Below, piece by piece: positions 1 through 6,148 of a stretch of DNA of 7,841 bases. Positions within the stretch are counted from its first letter, which is position 1. Every line of letters starts with the position of its first letter. Below the pieces are notes generated by a model. The model saw only the letters and a list, made by a program, of their open reading frames with translations. It was not told where the DNA came from and ran no database searches. Source of the stretch: Oscillospiraceae bacterium (GTDB lineage Bacteria > Bacillota_A > Clostridia > Oscillospirales > Oscillospiraceae); contig JAFYAB010000013.1 of assembly GCA_017540945.1 (NCBI GenBank), forward strand, positions 1 to 7,841, given 5' to 3'. Both the position numbers and the translations under genes were made by a program.

Positions 1-1098
1 CATGACGGCGTCCGTCTTCTCCGCCAGCAGATAGGCCGTGGCGTTCAGATTCTCCTGGGAAATGCAGAGCAGCTGGGTCCAGCCCAGCGTCGAAATGGGG
101 GCGTAGGCCACGTAGGTCTTCTCCCCGTCCACCTCCAGGAGGGAAAAGCCCACGTCCCCCTTCAGCGCTTCGTCCACCAGAGCCACCAGCTCCGCGTTGC
201 TGCCCTCCAGCAGGCTTTTCAGCTCCACGCCCTGGATGCCCAGCTCGCCTTCGGTCCGGGAGGAGTAGATCATGTTGCCATTTTCGTTGATGATACAGGT
301 GTCGGAGTAATCGCCCAGGGTGGCGTTGGCGATGATGTCCGCGAAGGAGTCCAGCATCACGGAGCCGCCGCAGACCGCAGCCAGCTCCCCGTCCACGTAC
401 ACCGGGACGCCCACCATCACTTCATAGGTGTCGTAATAGTTGTCCAGATTCACCGGGGTGAAATAGGTTCCCTCGTGGACGATGGCTCCCACGTACCAGG
501 GGCGCCGATAGGCGTTGTAGAACTGGGGCTCTCCGTCGGGCCCCACCTTGGATTCGGGGGTCCGGTCCGCGATGATGCTGGCGCCGCCGGGCAGGGAAAC
601 CATGCAGTCCATCAGAGACTCGCCGCCGCCCACCATCTCCAGCATCATGTTCCGCAGACCGCCGATCCGCAGAATCTGCTCCTTCAGCGCCGGATCGTCC
701 TGATCGGCCCGGTCGGAGTAGAGCAGCTGCAGGCTCAGCTGCCCTGCGTCTGCCTGGGAGGGCAGGGGCACCTCCACCGGGGAATAGGCGGAGGGCTCCT
801 CCAGCACCATCTGCACCTGCTTGGCCAGGATCTCCAGGTCGTGGCGCATGGTCCAGAACTCGCTGTCGATGATCTTCGCCTCGGAGACCACGTACTTCCG
901 GAAGCTCTCCGTGGCCATGCTGCGCATGGAGGCGGACAGGGAGTCCACGATGACCGTGTTCTGATTCCGGCTGGTCTGCTCCATCAGGTTGGCATAGCGG
1001 CGGACCTGGTAGATGCCGAACACCGCAAAGAGCAGAAGCGCCACGGTAATCAGTATGATATTTATCCTGAATATCTTTACGCGAAGGCTTTCTTTCAT
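1..1098 (-). CDS. Membrane-anchored double-Cache-type sensor protein, C-terminal part outside window
   Basis: This is the first 366 codons of a gene that runs off the left edge with no stop. The start ATG at 1098 is set by a perfect AGGAGG (1109-1104) five bases upstream. A short basic N-terminus (MKESLRVKIFR) is followed by one hydrophobic segment at about residues 12-30, then a large region predicted to be extracellular, about 35-345. Hallmarks of the dCache/Cache_1 fold are RRPWYVGAI (198-206), MVGVPVYVDGELAAVCGG (228-245), a second lobe starting near CIINENGNMIYSS (268-280), and the closing APISTLGWTQLLCI strand (333-346). Such domains bind small molecules outside the cell and pass a signal through a second TM helix to a HAMP and output domain. 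The output (chemoreceptor, histidine kinase, GGDEF/HD-GYP or SpoIIE-type phosphatase) lies outside the window and cannot be assigned. The gene follows the binding-protein gene by 31 bp, so co-transcription is likely. The Cache assignment is by motif, not by search. Confidence 0.8.
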   Translation of the reverse strand, partial: MKESLRVKIFRINIILITVALLLFAVFGIYQVRRYANLMEQTSRNQNTVIVDSLSASMRSMATESFRKYVVSEAKIIDSEFWTMRHDLEILAKQVQMVLEEPSAYSPVEVPLPSQADAGQLSLQLLYSDRADQDDPALKEQILRIGGLRNMMLEMVGGGESLMDCMVSLPGGASIIADRTPESKVGPDGEPQFYNAYRRPWYVGAIVHEGTYFTPVNLDNYYDTYEVMVGVPVYVDGELAAVCGGSVMLDSFADIIANATLGDYSDTCIINENGNMIYSSRTEGELGIQGVELKSLLEGSNAELVALVDEALKGDVGFSLLEVDGEKTYVAYAPISTLGWTQLLCISQENLNATAYLLAEKTDAVM

Positions 1099-1115
1099 TG
1101 CAACCTCCTGTCTCC

Positions 1116-1129
1116 AGCGCCGCGGCGCT
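1116..1129. repeat. 14-bp perfect palindrome between binding-protein and sensor genes
   Basis: AGCGCCGCGGCGCT is its own reverse complement. It fills almost half of the 31-bp gap between the stop of the binding-protein gene (1132-1130) and the SD of the sensor gene (1109). In mRNA it could fold only as a tight GC hairpin. There is no T-tract after it, so it is not a terminator. It may affect translation coupling or mRNA stability, but GC-rich DNA produces such palindromes by chance. Confidence 0.5.
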
Positions 1130-2818
1130 TCAGCGCGCCTCGGGCTTCAGGACCACATCCTTGAGGTAAAGGGAGCCCCACCCCGCCCAGAAGGGCGTAA
1201 AGCGCTCCAGACGCTCGCCCAGCATGAAATTGTGAACGGTCGAGAACAGGGGCACCCAGACCGCCTCGTCCCGGACCAAAATCCGCTCCAGCTCATCGTA
1301 TTCCGCCAGTCGTTTTTCCTCGTTCTGGATGGTTCGGGCGGCGGCGATGCGGGCCATCACGGCTTCGTCGCTGTAGTTGCCGGAACGGGCGCGGGTCTTC
1401 GCCCGGCTGCCGAAGAAGGTGTAGATGAAGTTGTCCGGGTCGTTGAAGTCCGCGCTCCATTCTCCGGTATAGGCCATCAGACTGCCTTCCCTGCGCAGAT
1501 ACATGCGGCTCTCGTCGTCATAGTTCACAACAGAGACGTTCAAGCCGATCGCGCTCAGATCCTGGCGGATCATTTCCTGCATCCGCAGGGTCCGGATCTC
1601 GCTCTGGGAGTTGGCCGCCAGCTCCAGACGGAGCTCTTTCGCCTCCGGCACCTGGCTGACCAGCTTCGCGGCGGCCTCGGGATCATAGCGGAGCCAGCCC
1701 TGGTTTTCCTCGCAGTATCCGATCAGGCCCCTGGGATAGATGCCGTCCAGCAGACTGCCGTCGCCGTTGTAGAGCTCGTCCAGGATCCGCTGCCGGTTGA
1801 TGGCCATCTGCACGGCCTTCCGGATGCGCAGATCGTTGAGGGGCGGCGTTTCCAGGTTCAGCATCAAATACTGGATGTCCACCCGGCTGTAGGAAATGAC
1901 CCGGTCCTTCCACTCCGGGCTCTTATAGACCGTTTCCACGATCTCCGGGTTTACCCGGTTCACATCCAGCAGATCCAACTCCCCGTTCCGGAACATGCGG
2001 TCGATCAGGGCAGGAGCCAGAACCAGGAATTCCGCCCGGTTGACCGTCAGCTCCTCCCCCGGGTGACAGCGGTAATAGGGGTTTCGCTCCAGGGTGATCC
2101 TTGTATTCGTGAACTCCGTGACCCGGTAGGGCCCGGAGCCGATGGTGTGCTCCGCCGAGAGGCCGTAGTCCTCCCCCGCCTCCGTGACGCATTTCTCGCT
2201 GTAGATGCTGCAGGAAGGAGTCGCCAGCTGATAGAGATAGCCCGCGTAGGGCTCCGTCAGCGTGATCTCCAGGTTCCGGTCGTCCAGGACCCGAATGCCG
2301 TCCAGCTTGTCTGTCTCGCCCGCCATCACGGCGTCGGCGCCCCGGATCATGTCCGCAAAGTCCGTCTGCCGGCTCTCAGGATGGGCCAGCATCCGCGTAA
2401 ACGTGAAGGCCACGTCCGAGGCCTTCACCGGCGTGCCGTCGGAGAAGCAGGCGTCAGGCCGCAGGGTGAAGCGGTAGGTCCGGCCGTCCCCGGAGACGGA
2501 CCAGTCCTCCGCCAGACCCTTGGCCAGGCTGGTGGAGCCGTCGTCCTCCACCCGGATATCGAAGAGCCGCTCATAGATATTGAGCGGAAGCATATAATCC
2601 GCCGTGTTCAGGTGGACGTCCATGGTCTCGACCTCGTCGCTGAGGGCGATTCGCACCAGGCCCCCTTCGACCTGTCCCCCGACGCCCGTTCCTTCCGCCG
2701 TTTGTCCCGGCGTGGAAGCCGTTCCCGTATCGGGATCGGCGCCGCAGCCTGCCAGGCTCCCCCACAGCAGCAGGGCCGCCAGCAGAAGCGCCGTCAGGCG
2801 CAAAATCCTCACACGCAT
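1130..2818 (-). CDS. Peptide/oligopeptide-type ABC transporter substrate-binding lipoprotein (SBP family 5)
   Basis: This is a complete 562-aa extracellular solute-binding protein of the OppA/DppA/NikA family (SBP_bac_5). These proteins capture peptides, nickel complexes or other small ligands for an ABC importer or a sensor. The N-terminus is a lipoprotein signal: basic MRVRILR, a Leu/Ala-rich core, then the lipobox LAGC at residues 22-25, so Cys25 would be lipidated and anchored outside the membrane. A Gly/Thr-rich linker follows (26-53). The mature domain has typical family-5 landmarks: L.I.E.L (79-86), GLAEDW (101-106), then YRF.LR, F.DG.PV and A.DV.F.F just after. IGSGPY and RNPYY follow in the middle, and ADFNDPDNF near the C-terminus. 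An in-frame ATG nine bases upstream (2827) gives 565 aa, but GGGGG directly abuts it. The ATG at 2818 sits nine bases from GGGGG and is preferred. No permease or ATPase gene is adjacent; the next gene is a Cache sensor. The ligand cannot be told from sequence alone. Confidence 0.92.
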   Translation of the reverse strand: MRVRILRLTALLLAALLLWGSLAGCGADPDTGTASTPGQTAEGTGVGGQVEGGLVRIALSDEVETMDVHLNTADYMLPLNIYERLFDIRVEDDGSTSLAKGLAEDWSVSGDGRTYRFTLRPDACFSDGTPVKASDVAFTFTRMLAHPESRQTDFADMIRGADAVMAGETDKLDGIRVLDDRNLEITLTEPYAGYLYQLATPSCSIYSEKCVTEAGEDYGLSAEHTIGSGPYRVTEFTNTRITLERNPYYRCHPGEELTVNRAEFLVLAPALIDRMFRNGELDLLDVNRVNPEIVETVYKSPEWKDRVISYSRVDIQYLMLNLETPPLNDLRIRKAVQMAINRQRILDELYNGDGSLLDGIYPRGLIGYCEENQGWLRYDPEAAAKLVSQVPEAKELRLELAANSQSEIRTLRMQEMIRQDLSAIGLNVSVVNYDDESRMYLRREGSLMAYTGEWSADFNDPDNFIYTFFGSRAKTRARSGNYSDEAVMARIAAARTIQNEEKRLAEYDELERILVRDEAVWVPLFSTVHNFMLGERLERFTPFWAGWGSLYLKDVVLKPEAR

Positions 2819-2875
2819 ATTTTCCATCCCCCGTCTTCCGGTTCGTTTCTGTTCAGCTCTTTGGATCAGTTTGGT

Positions 2876-2907
2876 ATTATATTATCAGATATCCGCAGAA
2901 AAAGCAA
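2876..2907 (-). promoter_or_regulatory. Putative sigma-A-type promoter of the binding-protein/sensor operon
   Basis: Reading the minus strand, a TATAAT (2881-2876) or overlapping GATAAT (2886-2881) lies about 50-60 bases upstream of the binding-protein start, in a short AT-rich patch of otherwise GC-rich DNA. The best -35-like hexamer is TTGCTT (2907-2902), which gives spacings of 20 or 15 bases, neither ideal. The position just upstream of the SD, after the dyad at 2912-2951, fits a promoter. The match is suggestive, not strong. Confidence 0.35.
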
Positions 2908-2911
2908 GCGT

Positions 2912-2951
2912 CAGACCGGTCCACAGCAAGGATTCTCCGTGGACCGGTCTG
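2912..2951 (-). terminator. 13-bp perfect dyad; possible terminator or operator
   Basis: CAGACCGGTCCAC (2912-2924) and GTGGACCGGTCTG (2939-2951) are exact reverse complements separated by 14 bases. On the minus strand the hairpin is followed by ACGCTTGCTTTTT, so a T-run appears but starts several bases late. It could be a weak intrinsic terminator for transcripts coming from fbp. It also sits immediately upstream of the putative -35 of the binding-protein operon, where an operator dyad would lie. On the plus strand there is no T-tract. Confidence 0.45.
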
Positions 2952-2971
2952 CATCCGGTATTCATAAATCG

Positions 2972-3106
2972 TCATGCGTACCATCGATAACTTGCCAGTT
3001 CTCCGCCCGCAGCCAGGGGCTCGAAGCCAAAGCGCTCCGCAATATGCCGCGCAGTGCTCTGCACCGGACTGCATCCGATTATGACGTCCCGGTTCGTCTG
3101 TTTCAA
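2972..3106 (-). CDS. Possible 44-aa small protein, TTG start, or gene remnant
   Basis: A reading frame of 44 codons begins at TTG (3106-3104) and ends at TGA (2974-2972). It has a strong SD, GGAGGGG (3119-3113), six bases upstream. The product begins LKQTNRDVIIGCSPVQS and continues through ARHIAERFGFEPLAA to a C-terminus SYRWYA. The RHIAERFGFEPL stretch looks like an ordinary amphipathic helix followed by a turn, loosely like the end of a GNAT-type domain, but this is not enough to name a family. The frame stays open upstream of the TTG for about 25 codons (RFAFVRPPEAKAGRHIFVEG), which could mean a decayed larger gene. It lies about 107 bp after the fbp stop and ends just before the dyad at 2912-2951, so it could be read through from fbp. 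I do not recognise the product. Confidence 0.3.
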   Translation of the reverse strand: MKQTNRDVIIGCSPVQSTARHIAERFGFEPLAAGGELASYRWYA

Positions 3107-3213
3107 TCGCTTCCCCTCCACGAAGATGTGACGGCCAGCTTTCGCCTCAGGCGGGCGGACGAACGCGAAGCGTCACCAAATCCGGCCGCCCTGCGGGATC
3201 ATTGCAGCCGTCC

Positions 3214-5178
3214 TCAGTCCCGGGGCTTGTTCTCCCGGATGAGGCCGTCGCGGTAACAGCCGAGCAGGGCCCGGAGCGCGTCGATCCGGGTCTGGAGGCT
3301 CCTTCCCTCGTCGGTTTCCGCCATCAGGATGCGGTGGGGCATGGCCTCGACCACCTGGGTCTTGGTATAGGTCTGGGGGATGGCGCTGCCCGCGGCCCGC
3401 TGCAGCGGCCGGTGCTTGGCCAGGGTCAGGCTGTGGGAATTGAAGATCAGCGTATAGCCCGCGACGCCGGTGGTGGGCTGATAGGACTTGGCGATGCCGC
3501 CGTCGATGACGAAGAGCCGGCCTCCGCACTTGATGGGGTTTTCGCCTTTCTTGACGGGAACATGGCCGTTGATGATATGGGAGTGCTCCGGGTCCAGGCC
3601 GAAGTCCTCCAGGATAGCCCGCACCGTCTGCTCCTGCTCATAGAGCTTGTAATAGGGGTCCTTGGGCTCGAAGCGCAGCTTGTCCGCCTCCGGCAGATCC
3701 TTGGCGGTGAAATAGCGCTCGAAGGTGGTCATCCGGCTCTTCCCGAAGAGTGGCGACTTGGCGCCGCTCCAGAGATACCACATGAAGTCCACGCAGGCGG
3801 GCTCATGCTGGTAATAGGCCCGGCGGACGATATCCTCCAGGGCGTCCAGCATGGCCCTGCCCCGGCAGAGCTTGCCGTCCAGCTCCAGCGCGGAGAAGCT
3901 GCCGTCGGCCTCCATGGGGATACAGCCATGATAGAGCAGATTGCCGTTGATGGCCTTGTACATGGAGCCGTGGTTCATCAGGAAGTCCATGTGCCGCTTC
4001 AGCACAGAGGAATGACGGAAGGAGGTGCTGAGCACATCCACCAGGGTCTGCTCCTGTTCCGTCAGGGCGTAGGGGTCCGCGGGATCCAGGGTTGGGAAGT
4101 TGGTGTCGCAGAGCGGGTACTCGGTCTCGTCGATCCGCAGCGTCCCCTTTTCCAGGTCCATCTTGTCCAACAGCAGGCGATGCTCCAGGCCGTAGGACGG
4201 ATTGCGGCGGATCAGCTGGCCCTCCAGCTTAAACATAATCACAGCCACCGCCTTGTGCATCTTGGCAGCCAGGGCGGGGTCCACGGGATCGTACTTGTTC
4301 TCGTCCAGGATGTGGGGCCGGAAGGCCTTGCAGGGGTCCCCGGCGTAGACCTCGTCGGCGAACATGGACAGAGGCCGGAGGTTGATGCCGTAGCCATCCT
4401 CCAGCATGTCAAAGTTGTTGTAGCTGATGGCCTTGCGCAGCACCGAGAACAGGCTGACCAAATTCCCGGCCGCCGCGCCGATCCAATCGATGTCGTGGTT
4501 GCCCCACTGGATGTCCACGTTATGGTGGAACATCAGCTCGTCCAGGATCTTGTGGGCGCCGGGGCCCCGGTCGAAGAGATCCCCGATGATGTGAAGATTG
4601 TCCACCGCCACCTGCTGGATCTGATAGCAGAGGTTGGTGATCAGCCCTTCTCCGATGCCGGCGTCCACCGCCGCGGCAATGAGCTCCCGATAATAGACCG
4701 ACTTGGCCGGGTCCTCCGAGGAGCCCAGCAGCTCGCGGATCACAAAGTGAAACTTATTGCTGATCAGGGCGTCCACATGGTCGTGGGCGTACTTTCGGCA
4801 GACCTCCTGGAGCACCGGCAGCAGCCGGAAGATCATCAGCCGCTCCCATTCTTCGGTATCGCCCTCGGCCCGGCGCCGGCGCAGGACCTTGTCCGGGTAG
4901 TAGATCAGGGAGGCCAGCTCGTCCAGATCCGTCTCCGGGAGGGCGGCGCCGTGGATGGCGTTGATCTTATCGCGGATGGTGCCGGAAGCGGAGCGCAGCA
5001 GATGGATAAAGGCCTCGTGCTCGCCGTGCAGATCGCTGAAATAGTATTCCGTCCCCTTGGGCAGCTGCAGGAAGGCCCGCAAGCGCACCAACTCCGCCGA
5101 GGCGCTTTCCACCGTGGGATATTGCTCGGCCAGCAGATTGAGATAAGACAGGTCAGGCAGTTTGTGTTCCGGTTCCAT
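3214..5178 (-). CDS. fbp: Class III fructose-1,6-bisphosphatase
   Basis: This is a complete 654-aa protein, close to the usual 640-670 aa of class III FBPases (B. subtilis Fbp type). It hydrolyses fructose-1,6-bisphosphate to fructose-6-phosphate and phosphate in the cytoplasm, the committing step of gluconeogenesis; family members are typically Mn-dependent. The metallophosphoesterase motifs are all present: SDLHGEHE (48-55), GDLFDRGPG (199-207), WGNHDIDW (225-232), and later GHVPVKKGENP (538-548) and FVIDGG (556-561), the last two within the conserved C-terminal lobe. The start ATG at 5178 is chosen because AGGAGGT (5191-5185) lies six bases upstream and the family N-terminus (LSYLNLLAEQYPT) begins just after. 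The frame stays open for another 71 codons upstream to 5391, but that part is low-quality sequence overlapping the promoter region. It appears monocistronic: its own putative promoter is upstream and no recognised gene is in tight contact downstream. No key motif is missing. Confidence 0.97.
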   Translation of the reverse strand: MEPEHKLPDLSYLNLLAEQYPTVESASAELVRLRAFLQLPKGTEYYFSDLHGEHEAFIHLLRSASGTIRDKINAIHGAALPETDLDELASLIYYPDKVLRRRRAEGDTEEWERLMIFRLLPVLQEVCRKYAHDHVDALISNKFHFVIRELLGSSEDPAKSVYYRELIAAAVDAGIGEGLITNLCYQIQQVAVDNLHIIGDLFDRGPGAHKILDELMFHHNVDIQWGNHDIDWIGAAAGNLVSLFSVLRKAISYNNFDMLEDGYGINLRPLSMFADEVYAGDPCKAFRPHILDENKYDPVDPALAAKMHKAVAVIMFKLEGQLIRRNPSYGLEHRLLLDKMDLEKGTLRIDETEYPLCDTNFPTLDPADPYALTEQEQTLVDVLSTSFRHSSVLKRHMDFLMNHGSMYKAINGNLLYHGCIPMEADGSFSALELDGKLCRGRAMLDALEDIVRRAYYQHEPACVDFMWYLWSGAKSPLFGKSRMTTFERYFTAKDLPEADKLRFEPKDPYYKLYEQEQTVRAILEDFGLDPEHSHIINGHVPVKKGENPIKCGGRLFVIDGGIAKSYQPTTGVAGYTLIFNSHSLTLAKHRPLQRAAGSAIPQTYTKTQVVEAMPHRILMAETDEGRSLQTRIDALRALLGCYRDGLIRENKPRD

Positions 5179-5184
5179 AAGCGG

Positions 5185-5191
5185 ACCTCCT
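5185..5191 (-). promoter_or_regulatory. Ribosome binding site deciding the fbp start
   Basis: AGGAGGT on the minus strand, six bases before ATG at 5178, is a near-perfect match to the anti-SD. It rules out the longer reading frame that begins at 5391. Confidence 0.9.
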
Positions 5192-5209
5192 ATTTTGTGT
5201 GTTTTTTCT

Positions 5210-5242
5210 ATTATACAACAAGCTGGGCAAAAAAGCATTATA
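5210..5242 (-). promoter_or_regulatory. Putative fbp promoter region, two TATAAT boxes
   Basis: The minus strand carries two exact TATAAT hexamers, at 5215-5210 and 5242-5237, in an AT-rich stretch 30-65 bases upstream of the fbp start. The proximal box would give a short leader of about 25 bases. Neither has a good TTGACA at 17 bases, so the -35 may be weak or activator-assisted. Runs of A and T around both boxes are consistent with a promoter or UP-like element. Confidence 0.45.
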
Positions 5243-5441
5243 AAGTTTTTCCTTTTTTGTTCCTGCCCCGATCCCCCCAAAGCGCCTTTTGGCCTTCCTG
5301 CCCGTTGCTGTTTGTGTCCGGGCTTCGCTCGCCCAGCGCACATCGATCCTGTCCGGAAACAGAATGACAGAAAGGGCAGAACGACGCGCAACAGGGCGTT
5401 TTATACTAATACTTAATAAAATAGTTAGAAACTTTTTTATC
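5243..5441. other. Intergenic stretch upstream of fbp, no gene seen
   Basis: About 200 bp between the fbp promoter and the hairpin array. All three frames on both strands give only short or compositionally odd translations with no SD. The stretch 5400-5441 is strongly AT-rich (TTTTATACTAATACTTAATA) with TATACT at 5402-5407, but no partner -35 is visible. I see no RNA gene or repeat here. Confidence 0.5.
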
Positions 5442-5595
5442 CGGCATCCACTTTCTGTGGATGCCGCCCTGGGCAAAGCCCAGGGAAATATGCCGTACAA
5501 TATCTATGATTGCAAATCCAAATGGATTTGCGAACCGCAGCTTTGCTGCGGTTGATGAAACGGTTTATACCCGTTTCATCAAATAATAGTATTAT
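5442..5595. repeat. Array of five consecutive perfect or near-perfect hairpins; candidate structured RNA or MITE/REP-like element
   Basis: Five stem-loops follow one another in about 140 bp. (1) CGGCATCCAC 5442-5451 with 5457-5466, loop 5. (2) CCCTGGGC 5467-5474 with 5478-5485, loop AAA. (3) GCAAATCC 5512-5519 with 5524-5531, loop 4. (4) AACCGCAGC 5533-5541 with 5545-5553, loop TTT. (5) TTGATGAAACGG 5552-5563 with 5571-5582, loop 7. Then comes the AT palindrome ATAATA-G-TATTAT (5583-5595) and, on the plus strand, a run of seven T at 5598-5604 interrupted by nothing. Stems 1 and 2 abut, 4 and 5 share two bases, and stems 2 and 4 have complementary loops (GCAAAGC and GCTTTGC). No reading frame explains it. 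The strand of any transcript is unclear; the plus-strand T-run favours a plus transcript ending near 5604. Confidence 0.65.
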
Positions 5596-5664
5596 CATTT
5601 TTTGTGGTCATTCTATTGCAGAACAGCATCAAAAGCGATTCTTCGTCTGCAGTCCTTTTCCGTA

Positions 5665-5706
5665 AAGCAAAAAACCGGGAAGCCGAAGCTTCCCGGTTTT
5701 TTGCTT
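5665..5706 (-). terminator. Strong bidirectional intrinsic terminator, 19-bp perfect stem
   Basis: The left arm (5665-5683) and right arm (5688-5706) are exact reverse complements around a CGAA tetraloop (TTCG when read on the minus strand). The GC core is CCGGGAAGC/GCTTCCCGG, flanked by A6 and T6, so each strand shows a hairpin followed by T6. It lies about 48 bases after the stop of the repeat-protein gene, whose transcription it should end. It should also stop any plus-strand transcript coming from the hairpin array side. Confidence 0.93.
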
Positions 5707-5753
5707 ACAATTTGTTTTTTACGCTTTTGCGGCGCAAATGAGGCGCTTTTGGA

Positions 5754-6148
5754 TCAGCTGTTGGGGAAGACGCGGGCCACAGCGTCTACATAGTTGAGCA
5801 TGGCGTTCAGGAGGTTGCGCTCGGCCTCAGTAGAATTCTCGTTCAGGCGGCCCTCGCGGACATAGCCCTCCACGGACCAGGTGATCGGCGTACCGGTCTC
5901 CTCGCCGTCGGCCAGTACCGTGAAGTCAAAGGCGGTGCGCATGTCCTTGGCATCGAAGCCGGAGTACTTCACTTTCCAGAACGTCTTATTGTTGACATTG
6001 AACGATACCGCATCAACGACGTCCTTCACCGCGCCGGTTTCGTTGTTCTTGATCTCGATCTGCACTTTTTCGGGTGTGCCCACGTTGCGGACCGTCAGGC
6101 TCAGAACGATCCGGTTCAGGATCGACACGGAGCTGTAGATGTTGGGGC
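5754..6148 (-). other. Second, diverged copy of the C-terminal module
   Basis: Covers residues 566-695 and stop. It matches the first copy in order: IYSSVSILNRIVLSLTV, VQIEIKN, KYSGFDAKDMRTAFDF (compare YSDIAAKEMGDHFQATF), WSVEGYVREGRL (compare VEYTLRDYILAEL), and ERNLLNAMLNYVDAVARVF (compare RTLTADLLNYGAAAQIYF). Confidence 0.55.

Noticed and set aside
475..1164. A 229-codon plus-strand frame opposite the sensor gene
   Set aside because: Antisense shadow. The minus strand is an uninterrupted 366-codon frame with SD, TM helix and Cache motifs.
2877..3074. A 65-codon minus-strand frame overlapping the small ORF
   Set aside because: It has no SD and runs through the dyad and putative promoter; the overlapping 44-codon frame has a much better start signal.
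1013..3256. A 747-codon open frame on the plus strand opposite the binding-protein and sensor genes
   Set aside because: The same kind of antisense shadow: Arg/His/Pro/Gln-rich, no recognisable domain, and the minus-strand gene shows a lipobox and SBP motifs.
3202..5367. A 721-codon open frame on the plus strand opposite fbp
   Set aside because: It is antisense to a gene with all class III FBPase motifs. Its product is rich in His, Val, Gly and Gln with no domain, as expected for the reverse frame of GC-rich coding DNA, and it has no SD.
5179..5391. N-terminal extension of fbp to 5391
   Set aside because: It would place the promoter and SD inside the coding region, and the added residues do not resemble the family N-terminus; ATG at 5178 has the SD.
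5442..5595. CRISPR array or tRNA cluster
   Set aside because: The stems differ in sequence, there is no constant direct repeat or spacer period, and no tRNA cloverleaf or TTCGA-type T arm.
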